The notes: generated from the letters alone by a model not told the origin. Numbered from the stretch's first letter, positions 48,093-60,951 are shown. The stretch is DNA of 64,000 nucleotides from Microplitis mediator (GCF_029852145.1 NC_079971.1:10831697-10895696); one strand, 5' to 3'. Translations and numbers: made by a program.

Positions 48093-48464
48093 TGTCAAGA
48101 GCATACAATTTCCTAGTTCATTCCCTAATTATTATTTGGTTATTTATTTTTCATTCGTATTTGCCGCTTAAAGCGACAACTAAGTTACTAGTATTATTTT
48201 GGATGAGTTAGTGTCGGTCTACGCGTCGCTTGACGGCGCATACGACACACTCTCCCGCTCGCTCGCTGTGGCTCGCTCACGCTCTTCACTTGGCGGTTCT
48301 ATGTGATAATACGTTGTTGTAACCAAAGTATTTTTCTATTGCCTATATTATAATATTTATAAATTAATTGATATTAAAGATTGTTAAGATGTTTATTAGA
48401 AGTTAATAAAGATTAGAATCAGTTAATATAATTAATGGTTTCAAAGTTTATTCAAAACCCGACA
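48093..48464 (+). repeat. Copia 5' LTR
   Basis: 372 bp. GC-richer core with CGCTTGACGGCG and CTCGCTCGCTGTGGCTCGC. AATAAAG near 48406. GGTTATTAGGC follows directly and is a plausible primer-binding segment. Confidence 0.95.
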
Positions 48465-49464
48465 GGTTATTAGGCTTCAGTGCACGCTTCCACTGCGTAA
48501 GTGGTTTATTTATTAAAAAAATTAAATTTTGTGGAAGTGATTTATCACAAGGTAAGAGTATTTATGAATATTATTTTAGAAAAGAAATTTCGAAAAATCA
48601 ATATTAGAATAAAGACGTAATTAGAGATGAATGAAGCATGCATACAAGAAAATATAAAACGCAATAAATACGTTTTAGTAGACGCTTAATTTAGACAACC
48701 TAGAAAGATTTGACAAATATTTATTTGTTTAATTAAATAAATTCATAGATTTCTAAAAATATTTTTAAGTATATTAGATAGTGACAAATAGATTTACATT
48801 AAGTAGATTGTCATTTGTTTTATGATGAAATCGCTGGCGAGGCCGGTAGACGCGAAAAATTCAAGATGTCGGCCAACAGCATCATAATAACAATTGTACA
48901 CGAAAACCACGTGTATTACAATAGTACTTTTAGGTTTCGATTTTTAAAAGATGTTTTAAATTAAATTTTAAATCTAATTATTTAATAAAAGAAAAAAAAA
49001 AAAATGTATTTGGACATGTCATTGATATTGATCAATATAAAATACATATTAAAGCTATTTCGGTAACTTTGGCTATGTGACACTTGTGTTCGGCATCAAG
49101 TAGCTTATAGTTTGTGAGGTTGTTTGTTTACATAATGTATCCCGAGTGTGTGCGTGATCAACCGCCTCCAACGTTGTTTTATTGCCGTGCGTAAAACTGT
49201 ACGTTGGAATAGGTGTGCATACTCGAGGTGATGCTGTGGGAATGATCAATCTTGCGTTTCAAATTAAAGTGAATTGCTGTGCGTTTATTTTGATTTAGAA
49301 GCACGAAACAGAATCAATTTATGTAAAGTATCGGGTACCAGATGAATAGAATTTTAGATTATTGATAATAAGAGATAGATGATAAAGTATTAATCAGATA
49401 ATAAATTACTAATTAAATGTATAATTAATTAAATTTAAATTCTGTTTCATAAAATCCGAAATAG

Positions 49465-51201
49465 ATGTCAGAGTCAGAAACAAAGGCTCCACTGGTTAAT
49501 TATGACAGTGAGGAAAGTTTTGAGAGAATTGAAGATCCTGAAGATGTTGAACAAGATCCTGAAGATGTTGAACAAGATCCTGAAGATGTTGAACAAGATC
49601 CTGAAAATGTTGAACAAGATCTAACAATGCGGATTAAGGTTGAGAAAACTGTGGACACGTTCCACAGTCTATCACAATTTCACAAGGGATTGATTCAACA
49701 AACAGATGGTATTAATCAAGAGTCATCAACAACAACTGTTGACAACAAAATTGTAAAGGTGTCACTCAAAGGGATGAACAACTTCTCAACCCCTGTCAAA
49801 TCAAGCCAGTCAATAAGTAAGTAGTGACTATAGAATAATTTAGAAGCTGTAAACTAAAGTAGAAGATACACTCTAAGATGTATAAAAGTGTTTAAGAGTA
49901 GTTAGATGAGGCCTATTTAGATACATATAAAAGATGTATAGATGTTAAGAAAATCCCAGATACTAATTAAAATTATATGTTTACAGGTACAGATCATGGT
50001 ATTAAAGATAAGACTGATAATACCAAGATTAAAATAACGAGTAACGAAAAGATGTTAATGCTTGGCAATAAGGATTTAGAAGACATGAAGAGGTTGATGT
50101 TGGATTCAAATAAGCAGACTAAAGAGATGTCAGCATCAATTGGAAGAGCAGCTCGAAAGCTCGAGGAAGTTTCTGACGCGATGTTAGATGCCTTAAAGGT
50201 GATGACAAAAGGGTACAGAGCAGAGTTAGATCGGGAAAAGACTAAAGCAGATGCAGCTAAGGTAAAGAATTCACATACAATTCCTACTTTCCCAGATAAA
50301 ACCAATTTAGAAGCTACAACTAGGAATAATATTATTGTTAGAGACTTGAACGTAATTAAAGATACATTATTATCAAATCAAAGTAAGATCAATGTTAGAA
50401 GAGAATACAAATTAACTCAAAAATTAAACTAGAATATCTGGTTTGATTATTTAAAATCAGAACTTACTAGTTGTGATTTATTAGATGTAATAGATGAAAA
50501 TAATAGTAATGATAATAATTTATTAAGTTCAATGAGTAACAAAAGAAAGTGTCTTGTTAGAGATATTATTATCAATCATTTAGATGAAGGCTATCACAAG
50601 AGAATTCTGGATATTTCTGAACCCGTAGAGATTTTTAAAAGAATTAAAGAATGTAGAAAAGAACAGATAAACCTTACGTCAAGTTCTGTTAGAAAAAGAT
50701 TGTATTCAATTAAGATGAAAAATAATGAGAAAGTTAATGATTTTTGTGAAAGATTTGGCCAGATCATTAGAGAATATGAATCTTGCGGAGATGGGGAACA
50801 ATTAACTGAGCAAGAAATTAGATCTGCATTTTATCAAGCTATATCCCCAATTAATGTCCGCAGATTTTATTAAGAGATCTCATTCAAAAGAGATGACATT
50901 AAACGAAATGAAATCTTATATTCTACAGTTAGAAGCAGAGAAGAAGACCAGCGACGTAGAAGACAAAATCAAAGCACAGATAGCGAAATTTGATGGCAAG
51001 AAGAATTGCTTTCGATGTGCTAAGCCTGGACACAGAATTGAAGAGTGTTCATCACCAAAAGATGTGTGGTTCTGCTACTACTGTCAGGAGATAAGATCTC
51101 ACAAGGGTTCGGAGTGTAAGGACGGCAGACTTAAAAGTAAGGTTATAAATAATAATAATATCAAATCTAGAGGTAAATTAGATAGACAGGGAATTAATTG
51201 A
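49465..51201 (+). pseudogene. gag: Copia Gag region in several frames
   Basis: The N-terminal ORF 49465-49824 holds four copies of a 7-residue repeat DPEDVEQ (49536-49620). 49977-50432 is a coiled-coil-like segment. 50532-50873 is a capsid domain (NEKVNDFCERFGQIIREYES). 50854-51201 has a CCHC zinc knuckle CFRCAKPGHRIEEC and a second Cys/His cluster CYYCQEIRSHKGSEC. Stops and frame changes separate the pieces, so the copy makes no full Gag. Confidence 0.75.
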
Positions 51202-51355
51202 GTTAGAAATAATGTGAATTCTGAGCCATATAAGAATGATAGACGTTATAAGAATTACAATAAAAATAATCATTACTCAGCTCAAAATGCACCCAAACGG
51301 GATAGTGGTAGTGCAAAAAGAGTGACTGATGAAAACAAGGTAAGAGACTATTAAA

Positions 51356-52886
51356 TGAAGGTTTAATAGATGAGATTAAATTTATTGCTGATTCAGGAGC
51401 AACAGATCACATAGTAAAGAATCGATTGATACTAAGTAACTTTGAAAAATGTGAAAATAAAGTAATTAAGAGTGCTAATAAGAATAAATCGACATTTTAA
51501 TAGATGGAAAAGGTGATCTTTTGCTCTACACGAATCAAGATAACAAGATAATTAAATTATCCAATGTTATTAGTGCTAAAGATGTATCAGATAATTTATT
51601 ATCATTAAGAAAATTAGTAGATAAAGAATTTAAGATTTATTTAGATGATAAGATTTTGCGAGTATTCAGTGAAAATTTAGAAGAAATAATACTAGAGGGA
51701 ATATATGAAAAACCCAACTGGATCTTAAACTTCAAAGTTAAGAATTACATCGACGATCAAAACAAATTAGATTGGGAATACAACGCTTATTGTTGTAAAG
51801 CTGTAATGATTCAAGAAGATGATACCAACGAATCTGAAGTAGATTTGCAGAGGAAGGAGGGAGATGCAGAAAACGAAGAGGTCAAGGATTCCTCAATTAG
51901 GAGGGAGGAAGAAGTTACAACATCTCCAGAAATAGAACAACATCCTGAAAATACAAATGATGACATGTTTAATTGGGATTCTAGTTTAATAACTAGAAAT
52001 ACAATTAAGTTCGATGACATTGAGAGCATTAAGAATTTAGAAGAGTTATTCACATCAAATCCATTAGAACAAGGAACAACAGAGTCAGGCAAAATAAATG
52101 AAGCTATGTTATGGCATGTAAGACTTGGTCATGCTTCATTGAATTATCTCAAGAAATTACAGAAAGTATACAGCAAATTAGAGAAAGTCAAATTTGATGA
52201 TTCAATTTTAGACTGTGAAATATGTATTATGTCAAAGATGCAAAAATTACCATTTAAAGAAGTTAGAAAACGAGCATCAAGACCATTACAAATAATACAT
52301 ACGGACACGATGGGTCCGATAAAACCAACTTCACACCCAGGACACAAAAGATTTATTAATGTGTACATAGATGATTACTCCAGATTAGCTAGATCATATG
52401 CAGTAAAGACTAAAGATGAATCAGGAGAAACATTAGGAAAGTTTCTCATATCTACAAGAAATTTACTTGGTAAAGATGGAAAAGTATGCTACGTTAGATC
52501 GGATCAAGGAACAGAGTTCACTGGTGGAAAATTTCTAGATGTTTTAAGAAAAGAAAAGATAGAATTAGAATTAACACCGCCTTATACCCCTGAACACAAT
52601 GGAGTCTGAAAGATTCAACGCTACGTTGCAGAGAAAAGTCAGAACCTATATGCTGGATTCTGGTTTACCCAAGAGTATGTGGGAGTTAGCAGTAGATGCA
52701 GCTGTTCACTCATACAATCGAACACCACATAAATCTATAGATTATAATCTACCATTGATGAAATTTAATAAGAATGAAAATTGTCATTTCGACAAAATTA
52801 AAAGGTTTGGATGTATTGGATATATTAGAATTCCAAAACCAGAGCACAAGTTCAGTGAGAGAGTAATCAAAGCAGTCATGGTGTGA
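51356..52886 (+). pseudogene. pol: Copia protease and integrase region
   Basis: Protease motif IADSGATDHIV near 51380-51415, with the catalytic DSG at 51390. ORF 51521-52609: pre-integrase HHCC region WHVRLGHAS...CEICIMSK, then the integrase core HTDTMGP and RSDQGTEF. A small deletion or frameshift at the third acidic residue (about 52600) moves the reading to ORF 52599-52886 (SERFNATLQRKVRTYM). A TGA at 52884-52886 ends it where a glycine codon is expected. Confidence 0.85.
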
Positions 52887-54912
52887 TATAAACCCACAGG
52901 ATACTTGTTATGGCATCCAAGTACTGGAAAATTTCTAGAGTCACGACATGTTAGATTCAATGAAAAATTAGTGTATAAAGATGTATATAAGGATAAACAG
53001 ACAGAAGAAATTGAAGATGAAATTAGCTGGAAGTCAGATGAAAGTGTACCAAATAATCTAGAAGACAAAATCAACGTAGAAAAGGAGAAACCGGAACAAA
53101 GAAAAAGAGGAAGACCACGTAAGAATCCACTAGAAGCTAAAAACTTAAATGAAAAGAAGTTTTCATCAGAAGAAGGCAGACCATATACTAGAGGTGAGAT
53201 CAAAAGAAAGTTAGAATCTGAAAAGGACAAAAATAGAAAACTGATTGAAGATATAAGCTTTGCAAAAAGTGCCAATGTGTGTGAAGATCAATCTAATAAG
53301 GATGAACAAGAACTAATAAGGTGTTTAATTACTTCCTTAAACAAAGAACCAATCAACTATGATGAGGCAAGCAAATCAAGCGAAAGATGTCAATGGATGA
53401 GGGCCATCAAGGATGAACTGGAATCAATAACTAAAAATGACGTCTGGGAACTCGTAGATTTGAAAGAAGCAAGTAAAACTGGAAGAAAACTAAATATCAT
53501 TGATTTAAGATGGGTATTTAAAAAGAAAGTAGAAGTAAATAAAGATGTACTTTATAAAGCACGACTAGTATGTAGAGGGTTTAAAGATAAGAATGATTAT
53601 GATTTAAAAGATACATATTCGCCAGTATCTAGACTATCACTCATACGATCATTACTTTCAATAGTAAATAAATATGATCTAGAAATCTGTCAATATGATG
53701 TGAAAACGGCATTTCTTTATGGAAATTTAGATGAAGAAATTTACATGAAGATTCCAGAAGGCCTAGACGTAGATGAAAAGACAAAGCAAACAAAGATACT
53801 CAAATTAAAGAAATCCTTGTATGGATTAAAAGTAAGTCCTAAGAAATGGAATATCAAATTCAATCAAGTGGTAAAAGAAATTGGTCTCGAGAATGATTTA
53901 CATGAACCATGTTTGTATACTTGGAGGAAAAATGGAATCGTAGCTGTATTGCTAATTTATGTAGATGATATTTTAGCTGCTAGCAATGACCAAAAGAAAT
54001 TAGATGAAATTGGAAACCATTTATGCAAGAATTTTGAGATGAAAGTTCTTGGTGAACCTAAGAAATTTCTTGGAATGGAGATAGAAAGAAATAGAGAAGA
54101 GAAATACATTGTATTAAATCAAAGTAGTTATATTGAAAGCATTTTAGGTAGATTTAAGATGACTGACTGCAATCCTCAGAACACCCCAATGGTTACTAGA
54201 CAAGCCGAAAATAGAAGTAAAAGAAGAAAATTGGAAAAAAAGGAAAAACATTTCCTTTGCTGTACATTACTTAGCTAGAAAACAACTAAGTGCTACCGAA
54301 GATGACTGGAAAGATGTCAAAAGAATTTTGAGATATTTGAAAGGTACAGTAAATTTAAACCTAAAATATACAGGTAACTCAGATGAATTAGAAGCTTTCT
54401 CAGATGCTAGTTTTAGAGATAATGATGACTCCACGTCATCAGGAGGATACATGATTAGACTTTTTGGTGACGTAGTTGCCTGGAGAAGCCACAAACAAAA
54501 TTACGCTATATTGTCAACTTGTCAAGCAGAATATTTGGCAATGAGTGATTCTTGTCAAGAGATAATATCTCTAGATAAAGCAATTAGATTTGTGATTGGA
54601 AAGACATTGTTTCCTACAACTATTTGGTGTGATAACAAGTCAGCAGACGACAGCACTAAGAAAGATGGAAGTCATAAACTTAAGATGTTCGATAATAGTG
54701 TAAATGAAATTAGATTAGAACTACTAGAACGAGAGAAAACGGGTAATAGAAAGCACATGGCAAAAACCCATGGTGATTTTATTAAACAATGTGTTAATGA
54801 AAATAGAATAAGAGTTTGCTGGATTTCTACAAAAGAAAATCTGGCTGATATACTAACTAAACCATTACCTGCAGAACCGTTTAGATATTTAAGAGATAAA
54901 CTATTAGATTAA
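52887..54912 (+). pseudogene. Copia reverse transcriptase and RNase H
   Basis: ORF 52905-54278 carries a Lys/Glu-rich linker, then RT: DVWELVDL, IDLRWVFKKK, ARLVCRGF, DVKTAFLYGNLDEEIYMKIP and the catalytic LIYVDDILAAS near 53960. After KMTDCNPQNTPMV a deletion of roughly 30 codons (about 54210-54255) shifts frame into YLARKQLSATEDDW. ORF 54328-54912 is RNase H: EAFSDASF, ILSTCQAEYLAMS, IWCDNKSA and the terminal NLADILTKPLP. The RT motif itself is intact. Confidence 0.9.
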
Positions 54913-55036
54913 ATAATAAGAAGTATATTAGAAGTTATTTAGAATTAATTATAATTATTTTTCACTATGTTGCAGAAAAACCCACTGACAAAAAGAAGTA
55001 GCGCAATGGAAGCTGGACGTAAGAAAATGGAGGGAG

Positions 55037-55408
55037 TGTCAAGAGCATACAATTTTCTAGTCCATTCCCTAATTATTATTTGGTTATTTATTTTTCATTT
55101 GTATTTGCCGCTTAAAGCGACAACTAAGTTACTAGTATTATTTTGGATGAGTTAGTGTCGGTCTACGCGTCGCTTGACGGCGCATACGACACACTCTCCC
55201 GCTCGCTCGCTGTGGCTCGCTCACGCTCTTCACTTGGCGGTTCTATGTGATAATACGTTGTAGTAACCAAAGTATTTTTCTATTGCCTATATTATAATAT
55301 TTATAAATTAATTGATATTAAAGATTGTTAAGATGTTTATTAGAAGTTAATAAAGATTAGAATCAGTTAATATAATTAATGGTTTCAAAGTTTATTCAAA
55401 ACCCGACA
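55037..55408 (+). repeat. Copia 3' LTR
   Basis: Same 372-bp length as the 5' LTR, four substitutions, followed by the CTTAT duplication. Confidence 0.95.
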
Positions 55409-55913
55409 CTTATAGCTGTCAAACTATTATTTGATTAAATATATGAACTTAAAGTTATTTAAATTTTTAATTTTAGCAAAATTTCGAGATTAATTGTTTT
55501 ATAATTAAATAATATTCATATTTGTAGTAATTTTTCGTCTTATTTTATCCATTACTTGACAAAAAAAAAATCAAAATTTTTAAGACAGTCAAAATCAAGT
55601 GTTGACAATCTATTTTTGGAATGGATTTTACAGCTATGAGTCATTAAACTTTTTATATAGAAAACTAAATTCTCTCCAAAAAAGGTCATGTACTTTTTTT
55701 CTCTAAACTCGACCGTTCATGAGTTAACAGCAAAAAACGACCAACTTGATACAAAATTTGACATTAATGACTCACAGGAGAGCTAGAGTTGAACTCAGAG
55801 CTAAGCAGATACTGGCTTTTTTGAAGAGCATACAATTCTCTTTAAGAAAAACTTTGGGCTGATACGATACATCAATGTAGGGCTGAGTTTTATTCATTGA
55901 AAAGGAAAAAAAC

Positions 55914-57024
55914 TAGAGCTGTACAATTTAGCCGGTTAAGCCGGTTAAAGAAGTTAACCTGGTTAATTAGCTGGCTGACTGCTTGGCTTAGCCGGTTAAC
56001 CGAAATAAGCTAGGCTAATTAGCTAAAGGTTAAACCGGCTAATCGGCTAATTTTATATTTTATGAAATATCTATGTTTTCAAGTATTGATAGGCATAATT
56101 CGACCGAAAATGAATTTATTACGTAGTATTGAATATTAATAACAACGATTTACATTTATGAAAGTTTTTTAATCTAGTTTTTCTATCATATCTCTATTTT
56201 GATATAAAAAAATTAGTACATTAGCAGTTTTTGGTGACAGACAGCTTTTTTTGGCAGAAATTCTCTGCAGATTTCCAGACAACCCGCGTACAGGATCGAA
56301 AAGATAATTTAAATCTCTCTCCCTTTGATTTTTACTCAAATCAGGTTCATTTACTATAATTCTATGATTACAGTATATCAACCCGATTTCAGTAAAAATC
56401 AGAGGGAGAGAGATTTAAATTATCTTTTTGATCCTGTACGCGGGTTGTCTGGAAATCTGCAGAGAATGGCAAGTCTTGAACGTCAAAGTGCTATTGAGAA
56501 AGAAATGATAAAATTTGACTGAAAGCCTACAATTCCAAAGGCAGACAATCCACTACTTTGGTGGAATTCCAAGCGGAACAAATTCCCGACCCTGGTAAAT
56601 TTTGCCAGAAAATTATTAGGCATTCCTCCTTCCAGTACATTTTCCGAGCGGGTTATTTCAACGGCAGGCAATATAATTTCTGCCAAAAGAAGCTGTCTGT
56701 CACCAGAAACTACTAATGTACTAATTTTTTTATACCAAAATAGAGATATGATAAAAAAACTAGATTAAAAAACTTTCATAAATGTAAATTGTTGTTATTA
56801 ATTTTAAATACTACGTAATAAATTCATTTTCAGTCGAATTATGCCTATCAATACTTGAAAACATTGATATTTCATAAAATATAAAATTAGCCGATTAGCC
56901 GGTATAACCTTTAGCTAATTAGGCTGGCTAATTTCAGTTAACCGGCTAAGCCGAGCAGCCAGCCAGCTAATTAGCCAGGTTAACTTTTTTAACCGGCTTG
57001 ACCGGCTAAATTGTACAGCCCTAA
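55914..57024. mobile_element. hAT-derived foldback element
   Basis: Ends TAGAGCTGTACAATTTAGCC and, on the complement, TTAGGGCTGTACAATTTAGC, hAT-like termini. Flanked by AAAAAAAC (55906-55913) and AAAATAAC (57025-57032), an 8-bp duplication with one mismatch. The uninterrupted site is visible in the mirror arm near 47818. The two halves are inverted copies meeting near 56360. Confidence 0.8.
56325..56768 (+). pseudogene. hAT transposase C-terminal (dimerisation) fragment
   Basis: Reads SKNQRERDLNYLFDPVRG, a TGA at 56520-56522, then in the same frame NPLLWWNSKRNKFPTLVNFA, RKLLGIPPSSTFSERVIS and SCLSPETTNVLIFLYQNRDM to a stop at 56766-56768. The WW...FP...SS..ER.FS..G layout is the hAT C-terminal dimerisation domain. 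The mirror half (56381-56169, minus) holds a shorter version lacking the WW to AGN part. No catalytic core. Confidence 0.85.
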
Positions 57025-57194
57025 AAAATAACTAAATTTACGTGCTTTTAGCATGGAAAAACTTCTACGACGTTGTTCCAGTGGTTAATATTAATATTAA
57101 GAGCTCAAATTTGGTCTAAATTTTTATTTTAACACATAGAACAAGATTTTTGATGGGGAGTGAAAAAAAAAACGTTCGTTTCAAACGGAGCACC

Positions 57195-58640
57195 CTAATA
57201 ATTATGTATTATCGAGTTATATACAATTATATATAATTTTATATGATTATATATAAAACAATTTTCTTGCGTCCAGGTTGAAGTTGAGTCAAAATGACTT
57301 CAGTAACCTGAATAACTTTCGAAGGAGTGAATTTAGCAAAAAATGTTAAGAGACCTTTTTTGTAGAGCATTAAATTTCCTTCGAGAATATGTATCTTGAC
57401 TAAAAAAAATTTTATTATTTCTAGTAGTTACAAAAATCTAAAATAGAAACAAGGAATTTAAAAACAAATCAATGTTTAAGGCACGGTTACAAAGAAACGG
57501 CTCGTTTTACGTCAATTTACTAAGAGAGATTTTTTTGTAGGGAATTCAATTTCCATTGAGAATATACATTGCTCAAATTTTTCAAATAGCTGATTTATGC
57601 GTTTTGGGTAAACAACGAAATTTTTGTCAAAAAACTAATAAGGTTAAGTACCCAGTAGTTGAACACGTTTCAAAATAGAACGTATTTGACCCGACTTTTA
57701 ATATATAAAGTTATAATGATTAGTACAAATTAATGATTTTCATGAAAATGTAAACAATTTTGAATAGATTGAAGCGCAAAATAACGCAGATAATTAAATA
57801 TTTATATATATGACCACGTTTTTATAATAGACTACGAAAGGAGTAGTAGTTGAACACTACGGGAGCAGTAGTTGAACTAATAAAATATATGGTAATAGGC
57901 ACACCAAAATTTTTCAACGTTTTATTGAAATATCAAAAGAATTATAACACATTATTGAATAATATTAAAAATAATACTGTGAATACTTAATGTGATCAAT
58001 GATCATTTCAAAATCAGAAATATTTGTATTTAATTTTTTAATTACATTTTTTATTACTAATGTATTGATTATTATGAACTAAAAACAACACAAAAAATGA
58101 ACTGTTACCTGAATTGAAAATCATAAATACTTTTAATTATTTATTGTAAATATAATTTTTTTATTGCAAGGACAGAACAATAATTTAAACATTTTGATTT
58201 AAATAATTTCTTGTTTAATTTTTGAAGTTTTTAAATATTTAACAAACTTCATTGTAAATTTTACTAATTGTAACGGATCATTTTTTATTAACAAATAAAT
58301 GTTATTCACAATTTTTATCTTACCTATGTGTTATGAACTTTTTTTGGTTAGAAAATAATAAAAATTTATTTTGATGAAATAAATACGTTTTTACACAAAA
58401 TCACTTAAAATCATTACACTTATTGTTGATGAATCACTCATACTGTATTTATGTATACCTTTTTTGACAAATAAATAATTAAATTAAATTATTTGTTATT
58501 GCACTAGAATAAATTTCACGTTGTTCACCTACTGCTGCCATGAAAATAACATGGACCCAATACTTGAGCGTGTAACGCCATCTCGTTCAAGTTTTGGGTA
58601 CCACTCTGAACATTGGGAGGTATAGTTAGACGCCAAAATT
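57195..58640. other. Repeat-derived AT-rich DNA
   Basis: 57200-57260 mirrors the AT words at 47475. 57290-57560 contains TTTTTGTAGAGCATTAAATT, related to 18560. No ORF or RNA gene to 58640. Confidence 0.4.
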
Positions 58641-58878
58641 TAATATTGTAACAGGGTACATTAGTCACCTCGATAAATTATAATAGAAGAATAGAATTTA
58701 TTTTTGCTTCTAAGAGTACATTCCCATTGCAAGAGGATAATCACATATACATACAATTTTTCATATAATTTCAGGTACAATTATAAAAGAGCCTCTTATA
58801 GGTTAAAAAAAAAAAACAAAGAGAGAATCAAACATTATAATTGAAAATCAATAGGTATAAGCAACACATTATAATAGG

Positions 58879-59388
58879 TCATTCAAAAAGAATAAATGCT
58901 CTTAGAGAGCGGGCGTTTTGTATAAAATGGTATACTGGTTTTATGTATGGGCAATTGGGGCTTAAGATGTCATGGATTGTAGGCGCTGGTCCGAAGTTAG
59001 CGGTGATGTAGTGCCGCCGAAGGTTTTTGAGCTGTGGGCATCTTAGGAGCAGATGTTCAATGCTGTCCTTTTCACCAAGATTGCACAGCGGGCAGTTTTG
59101 TGAATATTCAAAGTTGTACTTACAGTTGTTCACATTTATTTTACAGTAGTAGCAGCTAGCCAATCTGAGCTGAGCGAAAACTCTTAGTGTCTGGAGATTT
59201 GTTCTTCTTCGCAGGTAGCTGGAATTTGGATCCGTTGGCGTATAGTGGGTTTGGAGATAGTGGGAGTTATAAGTGAGTCTGAGATCCTGCTGAAGTAGTG
59301 AGTTTTTGTACATGGGATTTTCGCATATGTGACTTGAAGTCCTCCTTTTTGTCTTGTTGCCAGGTATATATGTCTCTTCCCGGTTCAT
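58879..59388 (-). pseudogene. LINE ORF2 C-terminal zinc segment
   Basis: 169 codons. The cysteine-rich motif CPLCNLGEKDSIEHLLLRCP near residues 107-126 is the C-x-x-C-x(n)-H-x(4)-C tail of Jockey/I-type ORF2 proteins. The start Met lies where the endonuclease frame is joined after a large internal deletion, so it is not a real initiation site. Confidence 0.85.
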
Positions 59389-59399
59389 AGTAATTGTCT

Positions 59400-60170
59400 G
59401 AGCTTATGCCGCGTTCAAAAGTACTTGACAAGTAGGTTCGTAGTAGCAGCGGGAAGTGATCTAAATCATTTTTATATTTGAGTACCTCTAGGTCGACAAT
59501 TTAATCAAACGCTTGTGCATTTGTGATTACGTAGTCGATAGTGCTCCATCCCTTACCGATATGCGCGATTTTACCTGGTGAATCGCTAATTGTTCTTCCG
59601 TTTATGAAGTGCATCGAGTTGTTTTGGAGAAAAGAGTATAATTTATGCCCCCTGGTGTCTACTTTTGTGTCTATTGATGTTCTAAGCTCCGTTAAATTTG
59701 TGTCTATAATGAGGTCTTCAGAAATCTAGGTTACCAACATGAGCGTTAAAGTCTCCGGTCAGTATAATTGGTGGATATCCAGTGGTTCCATTTATCTCGT
59801 CTAATACCTGCTAGAGTATGTCAAGTGAGGCAGACATGTTGCGAGATGGTCTAATGTAGACACAGGCTAAAACAAAAAAAGACAGACCGACAGAGACTGA
59901 TACAAAAAGCTAACAATCTGAGGAGTCAATCACCTTCGGTTCCAAGCCATTTCTGGCTATAATTGCGATACCACCACTTGCATGTCCCCTGATTTTTTCC
60001 TTGACAGCTGGAGATGTAACTATGGTGAATTTATCCCAGTTGCCTGCTAGAGTGATTTCGCTGGTAGCCCATGTTTCACAAATACAGTAAATATCGCTGT
60101 TCATACATTGCTGGTGATTATAGAAGATTTGTAGGCCCCTTACGTTCCATGACATGATTTTTAGCTATTG
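59400..60170 (-). pseudogene. LINE AP-endonuclease domain, broken
   Basis: ORF 60155-59910 starts MSWNVRGLQ and contains YCICETWATS (the catalytic glutamate strand) and HASGGIAIIAR. After a stop the domain continues in other frames with ILTGDFNAHVGN (near 59745), STIDYVITNA (near 59540) and DHFPLLLRTY (near 59460), the remaining motifs of the APE fold. At least two stops or frameshifts. Target-DNA nicking would need repair of the frame. Confidence 0.8.
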
Positions 60171-60951
60171 GTTTGGCTGTGACCAATTAGGTCTCTGCAG
60201 TTTGGCGCTGTGAGTATCAGCAATGTTCACCTTTCGCATAGTTTCATCATTTAGGTCCCAAGTATACCATTTTTTCTCCACACACATGCGGCTTCCTGAG
60301 ACTTTCACCGTCTTGCCTGTGTTTCTGAGTTCAGCTGCCTTTTCTTAGAGTTTTTTGTTACACAGAAGAGCTTTTTTGGTGAGGTCGTGAGTTATAGATA
60401 CAGTAGTATGTTTTAGAACGCGTGCCTTGGTTGGCATTACTGTCTCTTAGGCTCTGATGCTATTAAATTTCACGCGTGCGATTTTCCATTCACGGTTGAT
60501 GTGTGTGACACTTTCAATAACGTTCGACAAATTAAAATTAATTTTAAAGAAGTTTGTTTGCATCAGTTGTAAGGCTGCGATCTGTCCATTCGTGGTTTTT
60601 GACGACAATATTCATTTGTTCGGTGAGTTTTTCTTGTTGGTGGATCATATTTTCGAGCTGTTTCATTTTTACTTGAGTTTCTTCCAGCTCTGAAGTGATG
60701 CCTTGAACTGATGGAATGCTGATTTTGCCGGACTTGATATTTTCGATTTCAGCTTCGAGTTTGTCTTGTCTCGCTTTGATGCCGTCCAGCTGACCTATTA
60801 GCTCTTCCTTTACTTGTTTAAAATCCTCTACGTTGTTCTGTTGGCTTTTTTCGATTTGCTCTTTGATTTCGTTAGTATTCATATTTATTTGCTTGCTTAA
60901 ATTGTTAAACATGGTGAAAATAGTCTCGAGACCCAGAAAAGTAGTCAACAT
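60170..60951 (-). pseudogene. LINE ORF1 coiled-coil protein, broken
   Basis: The open part 60951-60544 (135 codons) is a long heptad-patterned coiled coil (QINMNTNEIKEQIEKS, KARQDKLEAEIENIKSG). A C-terminal region continues in a shifted frame (INREWKIARVKFNSIRA, VSITHDLTKKALLCNKKL) with one or more stops. This resembles the trimerising coiled coil plus RNA-binding C-terminus of LINE ORF1 proteins. Confidence 0.7.

Larger units (their letters stand above)
48088..55413 (+). mobile_element. Ty1/Copia retrotransposon with CTTAT target duplication
   Basis: LTRs of 372 bp each at 48093-48464 and 55037-55408, TGTCAAG...CCGACA, four differences between them (about 98.9% identical). CTTAT at 48088-48092 and 55409-55413. 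Domain order Gag, protease, integrase, RT, RNase H is that of Copia. A ~1-kb leader (48465-49464) has no ORF. A purine tract AAAATGGAGGGAG precedes the 3' LTR. Coding is broken at several points. Confidence 0.95.
47648..57194. mobile_element. Foldback element (~1.1 kb) split by Copia and hAT insertions
   Basis: Left end TAGGGTGCTCCGTTTGAAAC (47650); the right end is its complement at 57175-57194. Left arm 47648-48092 plus 55414-55420, spacer about 55421-55620, right arm about 55620-55912 plus 57033-57194. Motifs such as CTCAGAGCTAAGCAGATACT occur in mirrored positions. Subtracting the two insertions leaves about 1.1 kb of original element. No coding capacity. Confidence 0.85.
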
